Shown: piece after piece, positions 34,946 to 44,260 of the stretch | Layout: the number at the start of each line of letters is the position of its first letter | Position numbering within the stretch: the first letter of the stretch is position 1 | Origin: CAYUVH01 sp964448135 | GTDB taxonomy: Bacteria; Verrucomicrobiota; Verrucomicrobiia; Limisphaerales; UBA8199 | Assembly (NCBI GenBank): GCA_964448135.1 | Contig: CAYUVH010000026.1 | Location: 1 to 64,000 of the forward strand | Direction of reading: 5' to 3' | Length of the DNA: 64,000 nucleotides | Translations under genes and position numbers: made by a program | The notes under the pieces: model-generated | The model's database searches: none | Seen by the model: only the letters and a program-made list of their open reading frames with translations | What the model was told of the DNA's origin: nothing

Positions 34946-37900
34946 GCGTCGCCATGCCCAAAGCTTTCCCCGAATTTCTCGAAGCCGGCATCGCCAAAGG
35001 CGGCTTCGAAATTGACGACGTGCTGGCCGCGCTGCTGCCGTTGATGAAGCAGGTCCAGGCCGCGCACCAGGGCGGCCAGGTCGCGCCGCTCGACGGCGTG
35101 AGCAGCCTCTTCGCGAATGAGAACGGCAGTCTCGCCTTCGCGCCGGAAAAAACTGCTGCCCCAACAAAGAACTCCGGCCAGGTCGATTCGCTCCAGCAAG
35201 CCGTCAGCCACGCAGTCGAAGTCGTCGCCCAATCGCGCCGCACGGCGGACGTTGACCAGCGCTCGTTGATAGTTTCAGACCTCGAAATCGGCGACGTGGC
35301 CGCGGGCATCTCGAAGCCGGTTTATCTCGAAGGCTATCGCTGCTGGGAACACGCCATCGGCCACCACGACGAACTCACCGATATTTTCTCGCTCGGCATG
35401 TTGCTCGCCAGCCTCGGCTGCGGCCTGGATTTCTCGTCGCGAGAGGAATTGGAATTGTTCACCACCAACCGCGAAAACCTGTTCGTCGTCCGCCGCCGTC
35501 TTAATCCGGTGCTGGCCGCTGTGATCGGGCACATGACGGAACTCAACCGTCACAAGCGCGCGCAGGACCTGGGCCAGATGATTTCGCGGCTGGAAAATTA
35601 TCGCGAGCAGACCGCCGACTTCGACACCAACCTTTTCAGCCGGAAGGAATTCAAGGAATCGCCGCTCACCGGCAAACGCCGGCTCATCCAATCCCACCTG
35701 CGCGACCGGCTCTTCGAAATCTCGCGCCGCAACCGGCTGATCTATTTCAAGCCCACGCTCCAGACGCTGAACCTCACCATCGCCTCGGTGCCGGTCATGC
35801 TGGACTACCGGAACATCAAGCTCGAGCAGCTCTTCGTCTGGCACCCCGAACTCGCCGCCGCCGTGACCGACGGCGGGCCAATGTCCCTCGGCAAATATCT
35901 GCGCTTCGAAGACGCGCCCTACATACCCGGCGTCCTCGACAAAATCATCAGCGAAGCCCGCCGCGACCGCGCTGAATACGGCTTCGCCCAACTGCGTCTC
36001 GTCCTGTGTTTCCTGCGCTGGAATAATCTCAAGGAAGCAAAGGAGGAACGGATCCACTCGCCACTCCTGCTCCTCCCCGTGGAATTGACCCGCAAGAAGG
36101 GCGTGCGCGACAATTACGTCCTCGACCCCACCAGCAGCGAAGCCGAGGTCAATCCCGCCCTGCGCCATCACCTTAAGGAAATCTACGGCCTGAATCTGCC
36201 GGAGTTCGTGGACCTCAAGGAAACGACGCTCGACCAATTTTACGATGCGCTCAAGGCGCAGATTCAAGCCAGCGAACCCGGTGTCACCCTCAACAAGCTT
36301 GATCGTCCGCAAATCGAACTTATTCACGAGAAAGCACGCCAGCGCGTGGATCAATATCGCCGCCGCCTGAAACTGCAGGCCCGCAAATCCCGCGCGACCG
36401 TCAAACCCGATTACAGCTACGACCGCGAAAATCTTCGCCCGCTTGGCCTGCAGCTTTTCCTCCAAAAAGTCCGGCCCGCGCCCATGCCCATGCGCGATGC
36501 CGCCGGCGCGCCGCCTGCCCCGCGCCTGCCGCACGTCGTTGAACCGCCCGCCGCGGGGGAAACCGGCAAAGTCCTCGAAATTGAAAGACAGACGTTCGCC
36601 TTGCGCGACGGCGACAACCAAAACCCCTACTCCTGGGACTTCGATCTTTGCAGCCTGACGCTCGGCAATTTCAATTATCGCAAGATGACACTGGTCCGGG
36701 ATTATTCCCGGCTCATCGAGACCGACATGGCCAGCGGCGCGTTCGACCGCGTTTTCTCTCTTTCACCGCGTCCCACCGAAGAAGCCCCGCCGCCGCTCGA
36801 ACTGACCGACCAACACCTCGTCATTTCCTGCGACGCCACGCAGGCCTCGGCCATCAGCCGCGCGCGCACCGGCGCGAGCTACATCATCCAGGGCCCGCCC
36901 GGCACCGGCAAATCCCAGACCATCACCAATCTCATCGCGGATTATGTCGCGCGCGGCAAGCGGGTGCTGTTCGTATGCGAAAAACGCGCGGCCATTGACG
37001 TTGTGTTTCATCGCTTGCGCCAACAGGGCCTCGATGAGTTGTGCTGCCTGATTCACGATTCGCAGACGGACAAGAAAGCCTTCATCCAGAATCTCAAGCA
37101 GACCTACGAGCAATTTCTCAATCCCGCCGGCGTGGATGCCGAAGCTGAAGACGTCCGCCGCAAGAACTTGAACGCGATGGAGCAGGACCTCGCCAGCCTG
37201 CGGCGGTTTTCCGAAGTCATGCGCGAAGCGCAGGCGCACACCGGCATCCCGTTGCGTTCGCTGCTGCATCGCCTCATCGAGTTGCGGGCAGGCAAAGAAC
37301 TCCCGCCCGAAGTTGAAGATCTCCTGCCGGAATACCCTCTTTGGCTCCAGCATGGCGAACTCATCACCCGCCTGCAATCCACCCTCACCGAACTCGACGA
37401 AGATCTTTGCTTTGCGCGGCACCCTCTGCGCTGGCTCGGCAAAGGCGTGTTGCAGGCCGACCGTCCGCTGGAAGCGCTCACGAAAAATCTCGATCGCGGC
37501 GAAGACCTGCTCGACGGCATCGAAAGCGCCCTCGAACTCTCCGGCCTGCCCGGCGAGTTGTGGGACACCTTCGCGGAAATCCAGGCGATCCTCGAATTCG
37601 CCGTACTCGCCCAACCGCTCGCCGAGCGCAACCTGCTGGGCATCCTCACCCACGGCCCCGCCGAAGAGTCCTTCAACACGCTGGTCGCCGACCTCGACAA
37701 AAAGGCCCGCGCTTTCCAGAAGGCCCGCGAAAAAACCACCGCCTGGCGCGATTCGCTTTCGCCCGACGACACCGACAATGCTCTCGCGCAGGCGAAGTCG
37801 TTCGAGAAATCCCTCTTCCGTTTCATTCAGCCCGCGTTCTGGCGTCTGAAGAAAACGCTGCAAGCGCGTTACGATTTCTCCGGCCACGCCGTCGCACCCG

Positions 37901-40500
37901 CGTGGAGTAAAATCCTCGGCGACCTCGCCGCCTGCCACAAAGCCCGCGCCGAATGGGAAGCCCTTAGCGCTCAGGCCGCCTCCGCGTGGCACGTGAACGA
38001 CGTGGACGCGTTCCGCTCGCAGGTCCTGGAACTCAAAAACGACCAGCGTCTCGCCCACCCGTCCATCAAAGCCCTGATCAACCTGCTCGCGAAAAACGAC
38101 GACGCCAAAAAGCTCATCGAAAATCTCGTCGCCATTCAAAGGCAGTTCAGCGAACTCGACGCCATCCTCGGCGAAGCGCTCGCCGAGTACGAACAGTTCG
38201 AATTTCCGCAACTGGCCGAAGTCCTGTCCAAACTCCGCGAGCAGACCAGCCTTCTCGCCGAATTGTCTCCGATCCTCTCCGAACTGGCGGATCTGCCCGA
38301 AGCTTTCACCCACGCCTTGCGCCACGCGGAAGTTCCGCTGAACGAATTCGAAGCGGCCGTCGGCAATAAGAGCGTCCGCCAGGTTTATCGCGAGGACCGC
38401 GCGGCCAGCCGCTTCGAAGGCCGCACGCTGGTGCGCCGCATGGAGCAGTTGGAAAAGCGCTATCGCGACTGGCTCGGCCAAAACGCCCGCTGCCTGCGCA
38501 TGGCCGTTCGGCGGAAATTTCTTGAGCACGTCAACATCTCCTCGCTCCCCGCCGCGCAACTCACGCCGGAACAGAAGGCCTTCAAGAAATCCTACGCCGC
38601 CGGCCGGCGCGATCTGGAACACGAGTTCGGCAAGACCATGCGCTTTAAATCCATCCGCGACCTCGCCGCCGGCGACACCGGCCAGGTCGTGCAGGATTTG
38701 AAACCGATCTGGCTCATGAGTCCGCTAAGCGTTTCCGACACGCTGCCGCTCGATCCGGATTTGTTCGACGTCGTCATCTTCGACGAAGCCAGCCAGATTC
38801 CGATGGAGGAGGCCGTGCCCGCGATTTATCGCTCGCATCAGACGATTGTCGTCGGCGACGAAATGCAATTGCCGCCCACCACCTTCTTCGCCAGTGCCCG
38901 CACGGAAGACGAAACCGTTCTCGTCGAGGAAGACGGCGACCGCTTCGAGGTGGACCTGGACTCGGACAGTTTCCTGACGCAATCCGCGCAGAATCTTCCG
39001 TCCACTCTCCTCGCGTGGCACTACCGCAGCCGCTACGAAGCGCTCATCAGCTTTTCGAACTCCGCCTTTTACAGTGGCAACCTTTACACCATTCCCGACC
39101 GCCAGCGCCCCGTCGCCGACGGTCCGGAACTGCTCGTCACCGCGAAGGAAGATGCCGCCGCCAACGTGGACGCCCTGCTCGCGCGCAGCGTGAGTTTTCA
39201 TTTCATGTCGAACGGCGTCTATGAAGATCGCCGCAACCCCAACGAAGCCGCCTACATCGCCCAACTCGTGCGGAACATTCTCCAGCGCGGCACCGGCCTG
39301 AGCATCGGTCTCGTCGCATTTTCAGAAGCGCAGCAGGGCGAGATTGAATCCGCCCTCTCCGTGCTCGCCGGCGAGGACGCCGACTTTTCCGCGCGACTCG
39401 AAAGCGAATACGTTCGCGAGGAAAATGACGTCTTCTGCGGCCTCTTCGTGAAAAACCTGGAAAATGTCCAGGGCGACGAGCGCGACATCATCATCATGAG
39501 CGTGTGCTACGGCCATGACGCCGGCGGCCGCATGCTCATGAACTTCGGCCCCATCAACCAGCGCGGCGGCGAAAAGCGGTTGAACGTCATCTTCTCGCGC
39601 GCCAAGCATCACATGGCGATCGTCAGCTCCATCCGCCACCATGACATCACCAACGATTACAACGACGGCGCGAGCAGTCTTAAGAATTTCCTCCAATACG
39701 CCGAAGCCGTTTCCAAGGGCGACGAATCCACCGCGCGCCGCGTGCTCGAAAATCTCAACCCCCTCAGTCGCAAAGCCCTCGCGCCCTTGAGCAAAGGCGA
39801 CGCCGTCGTCGAACAACTAGCCGCCGCCCTGCGCCAGCGCGGCTACGAAGTGGACCTGAACGTCGGCCAGTCCCGTTTCCGTTGCGACCTCGGCGTCCGT
39901 GGCAAGACGGACTCCCTCTACCAACTCGGCATCCTCGTGGACACGGACGGCCATTACGCCAATCCAAACGTCCTCGACCGCTACCTGATGCAACCCTCCA
40001 TCCTCCGCGCGTTCGGCTGGCGCTTCGCCCTCGTGCTTACGAAAGACTGGTACCACACCCCCGATGACGTCCTCGCTCGCCTCGAAAAACTCCTGCGCGG
40101 CGAATCGCCCGAACCCGACCCGGCTGCCGAGCCCGAGGAAGAAGCCCCTTTCACGCCCGCGAACGCGGAAATAAAACAACCGGAATCGCCCGCCCCCGCA
40201 ACGGCTGCGACACCCGAGATCCCGGAGCCAACCGCGGCAGCGAGCGCACCCTCAACTACAACGACGCCCGCAAAGCCCCAAACCCCTGCCATCACCCGCA
40301 GCTTTGAATTCATCGGCGGCGGCTCCCGTAAATTCTGGGAAATCTCAATCGCCGACAACTCCCTCACCGTGCGCTTCGGCCGCATCGGCACCGCCGGCCA
40401 GACCCAGACCCGATCCTACGCCGACGCCGCCAAAGCCCGACGCGAGGCCGATACCCTGATCGCAGAGAAATTGAAAAAAGGTTACGTCGAGAAACACTGA
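34942..40500 (+). CDS. Pseudokinase - DUF4011 - superfamily 1 helicase - REase-like - WGR multidomain protein
   Basis: An 1852-residue protein. Residues about 20-240 resemble the C-lobe of a Ser/Thr kinase: AAHQGGQVAPLDGVSSLFAN sits where HRDLKPEN is expected (catalytic residues lost), and TDIFSLGMLLASL and LNRHKRAQDLGQMISRLENY follow. From about 250, RDRLFEISRRNRLIYF starts DUF4011. The SF1/UPF1-like helicase has Walker A GPPGTGKS at 651, DEAS at 1281, HYRSRYEALI at 1357, QGDERDIIIMS at 1510 and SRAKHH at 1552. Residues about 1621-1716 resemble REase_MTES_1575 (RFRCDLGV...ILVDTDGHY...WRFALVLTKDWY). After a Pro/Ala linker, 1784-1850 is a WGR domain. Likely a nucleic-acid-sensing defence protein; the architecture recalls Mokosh but has no phospholipase D. 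Confidence 0.85.
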   Translation: MSVAMPKAFPEFLEAGIAKGGFEIDDVLAALLPLMKQVQAAHQGGQVAPLDGVSSLFANENGSLAFAPEKTAAPTKNSGQVDSLQQAVSHAVEVVAQSRRTADVDQRSLIVSDLEIGDVAAGISKPVYLEGYRCWEHAIGHHDELTDIFSLGMLLASLGCGLDFSSREELELFTTNRENLFVVRRRLNPVLAAVIGHMTELNRHKRAQDLGQMISRLENYREQTADFDTNLFSRKEFKESPLTGKRRLIQSHLRDRLFEISRRNRLIYFKPTLQTLNLTIASVPVMLDYRNIKLEQLFVWHPELAAAVTDGGPMSLGKYLRFEDAPYIPGVLDKIISEARRDRAEYGFAQLRLVLCFLRWNNLKEAKEERIHSPLLLLPVELTRKKGVRDNYVLDPTSSEAEVNPALRHHLKEIYGLNLPEFVDLKETTLDQFYDALKAQIQASEPGVTLNKLDRPQIELIHEKARQRVDQYRRRLKLQARKSRATVKPDYSYDRENLRPLGLQLFLQKVRPAPMPMRDAAGAPPAPRLPHVVEPPAAGETGKVLEIERQTFALRDGDNQNPYSWDFDLCSLTLGNFNYRKMTLVRDYSRLIETDMASGAFDRVFSLSPRPTEEAPPPLELTDQHLVISCDATQASAISRARTGASYIIQGPPGTGKSQTITNLIADYVARGKRVLFVCEKRAAIDVVFHRLRQQGLDELCCLIHDSQTDKKAFIQNLKQTYEQFLNPAGVDAEAEDVRRKNLNAMEQDLASLRRFSEVMREAQAHTGIPLRSLLHRLIELRAGKELPPEVEDLLPEYPLWLQHGELITRLQSTLTELDEDLCFARHPLRWLGKGVLQADRPLEALTKNLDRGEDLLDGIESALELSGLPGELWDTFAEIQAILEFAVLAQPLAERNLLGILTHGPAEESFNTLVADLDKKARAFQKAREKTTAWRDSLSPDDTDNALAQAKSFEKSLFRFIQPAFWRLKKTLQARYDFSGHAVAPAWSKILGDLAACHKARAEWEALSAQAASAWHVNDVDAFRSQVLELKNDQRLAHPSIKALINLLAKNDDAKKLIENLVAIQRQFSELDAILGEALAEYEQFEFPQLAEVLSKLREQTSLLAELSPILSELADLPEAFTHALRHAEVPLNEFEAAVGNKSVRQVYREDRAASRFEGRTLVRRMEQLEKRYRDWLGQNARCLRMAVRRKFLEHVNISSLPAAQLTPEQKAFKKSYAAGRRDLEHEFGKTMRFKSIRDLAAGDTGQVVQDLKPIWLMSPLSVSDTLPLDPDLFDVVIFDEASQIPMEEAVPAIYRSHQTIVVGDEMQLPPTTFFASARTEDETVLVEEDGDRFEVDLDSDSFLTQSAQNLPSTLLAWHYRSRYEALISFSNSAFYSGNLYTIPDRQRPVADGPELLVTAKEDAAANVDALLARSVSFHFMSNGVYEDRRNPNEAAYIAQLVRNILQRGTGLSIGLVAFSEAQQGEIESALSVLAGEDADFSARLESEYVREENDVFCGLFVKNLENVQGDERDIIIMSVCYGHDAGGRMLMNFGPINQRGGEKRLNVIFSRAKHHMAIVSSIRHHDITNDYNDGASSLKNFLQYAEAVSKGDESTARRVLENLNPLSRKALAPLSKGDAVVEQLAAALRQRGYEVDLNVGQSRFRCDLGVRGKTDSLYQLGILVDTDGHYANPNVLDRYLMQPSILRAFGWRFALVLTKDWYHTPDDVLARLEKLLRGESPEPDPAAEPEEEAPFTPANAEIKQPESPAPATAATPEIPEPTAAASAPSTTTTPAKPQTPAITRSFEFIGGGSRKFWEISIADNSLTVRFGRIGTAGQTQTRSYADAAKARREADTLIAEKLKKGYVEKH

Positions 40501-40550
40501 CCGCGTGACTTTTTGCTGGTCGCGCGGCGCGGCGCGGCGAAAATAGCTTG

Positions 40551-41312
40551 ATGGAAGCGAACCAACCAAAGCTCATCGAGTTTCTCCGCGCGGCCAAAAA
40601 GATACTGATCTTCACCGGCGCCGGCATCTCGACTGGCAGCGGCATCCAGGATTTTCGCGGGCCCGAGGGCGTTTGGAAAAAACGCCAGCCGGTCTATTAC
40701 CATGACTTCATGCGTTCCGAGCCTGCCCGCATCGAGCACTGGGATTACAAACTCGAAGCCTGGCCCTCCTTCAAAGCCGCGAAACCCAATGCCACACACG
40801 AAGCCATTGTTCAACTCGAGCGCGCCGGCAAAGTCCTCGCCGTAGTGACGCAAAACATAGACGGCCTCCACACCCGCGCCGGAACTTCCGCCGAGAAACT
40901 CGTCGAATTGCACGGCACGAACAGTTTCGTGGAATGCCAGACCTGCGGAAAACTCTCCGATCCCGAACCGTACTTCGCCGCCTTCAGCAAGACTCGCCAG
41001 CCCCCGCTCTGCGAGTGCGGCGGCTTTCTCAAACCCGCCACCATCAGCTTCGGCCAAAACCTCCGCAACGAAGACATCCTTCGCGCAGAAGCCGCCGCGC
41101 AGAAGGCTGATTTTGCGATTTCGCTGGGCTCGACGTTATCAGTGCATCCGGCGGCGGATATTCCGCTGCTCGCCGCCGCCCGCGGCGTGCCCTACGTCGT
41201 CATCAACCGCGGCGAGACCGAACACGATGGGCGGGAGGAAGTCTCGCTGCGGATTGAGGGAGATGTAGGGGAGGTCTTTCCCAGCGCGGTTAGAGCAGCG
41301 CTGGGAAAATGA
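40551..41312 (+). CDS. Sirtuin, SIR2 family NAD-dependent protein deacylase
   Basis: A 253-residue sirtuin from ATG 40551 (a TTG lies one codon upstream). NAD-binding GAGISTGSGIQDFRG, TQNIDGLH and the catalytic His in ELHG are all present, as is the GSTLSVHPAA block. The zinc site is CQTC...CECGG: the second pair is C-x-C, one residue tighter than the usual CxxC. It is a bacterial class III/CobB-like enzyme. It lies 50 bp after the giant helicase with no terminator, so it may belong to that operon, where NAD use would complement the WGR domain. Equally, it may simply be a housekeeping neighbour. Confidence 0.9.
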   Translation: MEANQPKLIEFLRAAKKILIFTGAGISTGSGIQDFRGPEGVWKKRQPVYYHDFMRSEPARIEHWDYKLEAWPSFKAAKPNATHEAIVQLERAGKVLAVVTQNIDGLHTRAGTSAEKLVELHGTNSFVECQTCGKLSDPEPYFAAFSKTRQPPLCECGGFLKPATISFGQNLRNEDILRAEAAAQKADFAISLGSTLSVHPAADIPLLAAARGVPYVVINRGETEHDGREEVSLRIEGDVGEVFPSAVRAALGK

Positions 41313-41438
41313 CGAAGCACGAATGACGAAATCCGAAAGAATGACGAATGACCGAAGCACAAATGTCTCTTCGGCCACCTGATTCGGAATTCTGGCTTCG
41401 TGCTTCTTTCGGGATTCGTCATTCGTGCTTCGGAATTC
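41313..41438. repeat. GAATGACGAA-type interspersed heptad repeat
   Basis: A 126-bp gap between convergent genes filled with overlapping copies of AATGACGAA(T/A), AAGCACGAAT and their complements (CATTCGTGCTTC, GATTCGTCATTCG). The two halves are roughly inverted, so it can fold. No gene seen. Confidence 0.7.
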
Positions 41439-41864
41439 CTACCGCGCCTGTCTTACTCGTATGGTGTAGCGCTTCGCCAGATTGTTCATCGATACAAACT
41501 TCACCTGCTCCGTCGCATTCTCGGTAAGAATCAGCGTCTGAAACGGCGTCTCATCTCCGATCGAAACCCCGTTCATATCCTTGAACACGCAATTCACCTG
41601 CACTTCGATCCGGCGGTTCTCGCGGTTGCGTAATTGCGCGATCACTTCCAGCCGACCGTCCTCCACCACGCGCGCGTACGGCTGCCCGGTCGACGTGACC
41701 GAGTATTGCACGCCGGGATCCAGCAATACGACGGGTTCGCTGCTTTCGTAAGCCGGTGTTTTCGGCGTCTGGGGCAGGTAGGGGCCTTTGTCATGGGTGG
41801 AACATCCGACGACAAAAAGCGCGGCGGAGCCGATGACGAGAGCGGAAGCGATGGTGGTTTTCAT
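41439..41864 (-). CDS. YcfL-like (DUF1425) lipoprotein
   Basis: A 141-residue lipoprotein, cleaved before Cys in ALFVVGCST. The C-terminal half, LEVIAQLRNRENRRIEVQVN and VFKDMNGV...TPFQTLIL, is the immunoglobulin-like fold of YcfL, including the Q-x-R-N and W/F-x-D-x-x-G patterns. YcfL accompanies the penicillin-binding-protein activator LpoB (YcfM) in enterobacteria, as here. Its ATG overlaps the upstream COG3014 stop by 4 bp. Confidence 0.75.
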   Translation of the reverse strand: MKTTIASALVIGSAALFVVGCSTHDKGPYLPQTPKTPAYESSEPVVLLDPGVQYSVTSTGQPYARVVEDGRLEVIAQLRNRENRRIEVQVNCVFKDMNGVSIGDETPFQTLILTENATEQVKFVSMNNLAKRYTIRVRQAR

Positions 41865-43051
41865 AAGGTTTGTGGAGTTACGGACTGGTCGCTGAGAAAG
41901 ACGATTTTCTGCGGGCCCGACGCGGGAATATCCAGCGTGATGTTTTTCGTGAAGGTCGGCACGACGTTCCCACGCGCGTCGAGAAATTCCACGGTCATCT
42001 GATGCTGCCCCGCGGACATGGTGAGCGAGATGAAGCTGACGTATTGCGGCAGGTTGTCCCAGGCACGAATGTCCGCCTCAGGCGTGGTGGCGGCGGCGAC
42101 AATTTTGCTGACCAATCCCACGGCCGCGATTCCCAGGCCGACTTCCTGCGCCGTGCGATTGCCGCTCACCGCCGCCGTCGTGAGCCCGCCGATCAATGCC
42201 ACGTTGCCGACTGTGTCGGTGGTGCGTTTGAAGACAGCTTTGTTCGCCAGCACATGATCCATGGCACGGCCGCCGCGCGTGGTCGCCTGGAAATTGACGT
42301 CGTCGCACGGTGCGACCGGTTGAACGAGGTTTCCCACTTTGACGCGCGCGGAGAACACCGGCGACGGCCGCGTGCGAATGCGCAATTCCTCGCCATACTG
42401 GCCGGTGCGATATTTCACTGGTCCGGGACCAAATTCCAACAGCAGCAGCACATTCGCCTTCAGGTTGTAGTCCGGCAGTTGAATGTTCTTCGCATTCGCG
42501 CGTGCGCGCTTCAACGCGTCGGCGCCGTCGCCGCCCAATTCCGCGGTGATGTAGCCGTCGAGATAATCCGGCAGCACCCAGTCGCCCGCGTATTCCTGCT
42601 TCTCCGCGTCGCTGTCCTCGAACTCAGCGCTGCGAAAACACGCGCGCGCATTGTCCGGCTCGCCATCCATCCAATAGATGACGCCGCGATAAAAATACGC
42701 CATGGAGCGCTCATAGGGTTCGCCGATGAAGGTCTTCCGCGCCTCCTTCGAAAAATAACTGCGCGACTTCCGCGCTTCGGCGTCCTTCCCGTAAACCCCT
42801 TGCAGCGTCAGGATGCAATCATCCAGCAACTTCTTCGCGTCCGCATAATTCCCCCGCCGCATGTCTGCCACCGCGAGGCGATACTGCCACAGCACCTTGT
42901 CGCGCGGCGGGCCATTGGCGATGGCGTTGGGCGCGTCCACCATCACGTCGCCCGTGAGCGGGAGCGGCTTCGTCGTGGAACAGCCGCACAGCGCGAGCAG
43001 CGCCGTCGCCAGCAGAATTAGCCAGGCGGATTTCACAGCAAGCCGCTTCAA
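41861..43051 (-). CDS. COG3014-like lipoprotein
   Basis: A 396-residue lipoprotein (ALLALCGCST). The N-terminal half has TPR-like helical repeats (YRLAVADMRRGNYADAKKLL, ERSMAYFYRGVIYWMDGEPD), the second a beta-rich domain with ARANAKNIQLPDYNLKANV, LVQPVAPCDDVNFQATTRGG and RAWDNLPQYVSF. Proteins of this kind are encoded beside YcfL and LpoB. Probable envelope component linked to peptidoglycan synthesis; no enzymatic motif. It is 7 bp from the LpoB gene. Confidence 0.72.
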   Translation of the reverse strand: MKRLAVKSAWLILLATALLALCGCSTTKPLPLTGDVMVDAPNAIANGPPRDKVLWQYRLAVADMRRGNYADAKKLLDDCILTLQGVYGKDAEARKSRSYFSKEARKTFIGEPYERSMAYFYRGVIYWMDGEPDNARACFRSAEFEDSDAEKQEYAGDWVLPDYLDGYITAELGGDGADALKRARANAKNIQLPDYNLKANVLLLLEFGPGPVKYRTGQYGEELRIRTRPSPVFSARVKVGNLVQPVAPCDDVNFQATTRGGRAMDHVLANKAVFKRTTDTVGNVALIGGLTTAAVSGNRTAQEVGLGIAAVGLVSKIVAAATTPEADIRAWDNLPQYVSFISLTMSAGQHQMTVEFLDARGNVVPTFTKNITLDIPASGPQKIVFLSDQSVTPQTL

Positions 43052-43058
43052 AGCGGGC

Positions 43059-43685
43059 CTACCGATACGCCGCGTCTTCGAGTCCCTGCTTCTTCACCTC
43101 GGCGAAATCCTCCCACACGATCAGGCTCGTCCGCGCGTCAATGAGTTGGAACCCGTAATTGATGTAGTCGCTCGTCCCCGCCTTCGTGCGGGTGGACATT
43201 CCGGACAGCTTGCCGGTGAGAAAATAATCCGCGCCTTTGAACTCCTGCACCCCGGGATCAGTGGTGGAGGTGACCGCGCCCTGGCGCTTCAAATTGCGCT
43301 CCTTCTCCAGCGCCTCCATGCGGTCGCGCGCTACGAACATCACTTTGCCCATGGACTTCGAATTCAGACCCTGCCGGATGCGGGTCAGAAACAAATCCTT
43401 GTTGATCGGAAACCGCGTGTCGTTGACCACCGGATCCAGCGCGACGATGGGCGCGGTCGGGGCGTTGGCGATTTGCGGGATGCTCAGGATGCTGCGCGCC
43501 ATCTTGTCGGTCACGGCCACGAGGTCCTGCGACTCAACACCTGTTCCTTCAACGAAACCGCGTTCGTCCGCGTTCATCCGGGTCACGCCGGTGCCGGAGG
43601 GATTCTTGACGCCGCTGGAAGCGCAACCGACCAGAGTCAGTGCGCAAGTGGCGGTGAGGAACATTTTAGGTATGGATGCTTTCAT
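43059..43685 (-). CDS. LpoB-like penicillin-binding-protein activator lipoprotein
   Basis: A 208-residue lipoprotein (ALTLVGCASSG, Cys21). Its C-terminal domain reads DLVAVTDKMARSILSIPQI, ALDPVVNDTRFPINKDLFLTR, IRQGLNSKSMGKVMFVARD and YFLTGKLSGMSTRTKAG...YINYGFQLIDARTSLIVWED, the usual order for LpoB/YcfM. LpoB reaches through the peptidoglycan to stimulate PBP1b. First of a three-gene operon with COG3014 and YcfL proteins. Confidence 0.82.
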   Translation of the reverse strand: MKASIPKMFLTATCALTLVGCASSGVKNPSGTGVTRMNADERGFVEGTGVESQDLVAVTDKMARSILSIPQIANAPTAPIVALDPVVNDTRFPINKDLFLTRIRQGLNSKSMGKVMFVARDRMEALEKERNLKRQGAVTSTTDPGVQEFKGADYFLTGKLSGMSTRTKAGTSDYINYGFQLIDARTSLIVWEDFAEVKKQGLEDAAYR

Positions 43686-43715
43686 GGGTTTGGTTTTTCT
43701 GGCGTTGAGGGGAAA

Positions 43716-44195
43716 TCAAAATGTCGGCGCATCGGGCACGCGCGGCGCGTCGGGAATACCTTGCGCCAGCGGCGCAGGCGCAACGACCACAACACGTGGA
43801 GCCGGTGCCACGACCTTGACCACGGGAACCGGCGGGGCGGGCTTCAAAACCACGACCGGTGGCGGGGGTGGCGGCGCGACATAGACTGGCGGTGCATAAT
43901 AGTAGTCGGCAGCCGGCACATATGAATACGGCACGGGATACGCCGGATAGTTATAGGCGGCGGTCTCATACGCCTGTTGGCGGGCGAGGCCAGTCAGCCC
44001 GCCCAGCAAAAATCCCACGCCCGCCCCGATGCCGGCACCCTGTCCCGAGAATCCTCCGTTATTGCAGTTTCCACCGGCGAGGCCGCCAAAGAGGCTGCCC
44101 CAGAAAGCCCCGCCAAAAGCCTCGGGCCCCAGGAATTGCGCGCGCGCCGTCGTGAGCGACAGCGCCACCAGTCCCGCAAGGAGTATTTTTTTCAT
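43716..44195 (-). CDS. Glycine-zipper, Tyr/Pro-rich secreted protein
   Basis: A 159-residue protein from ATG 44195 with signal peptide MKKILLAGLVALSLTTARA. Residues 20-70 contain GAFWGSLFGGLAGG and GAGIGAGVGFLLGGLTGLA, glycine zippers typical of outer-membrane-inserted small proteins. The rest is Tyr- and Pro-rich (VPAADYYYAPPVYVAP, then VVKVVAPAPRVVVVA). Not assignable to a family. It precedes the LpoB operon by 30 bp. Confidence 0.68.
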   Translation of the reverse strand: MKKILLAGLVALSLTTARAQFLGPEAFGGAFWGSLFGGLAGGNCNNGGFSGQGAGIGAGVGFLLGGLTGLARQQAYETAAYNYPAYPVPYSYVPAADYYYAPPVYVAPPPPPPVVVLKPAPPVPVVKVVAPAPRVVVVAPAPLAQGIPDAPRVPDAPTF

Positions 44196-44260
44196 CGTCC
44201 TTCGTTCGTTTTGACGCCGGAGCGCCATTGCTATTCAATTATGCCCTGAAACTATACCAC

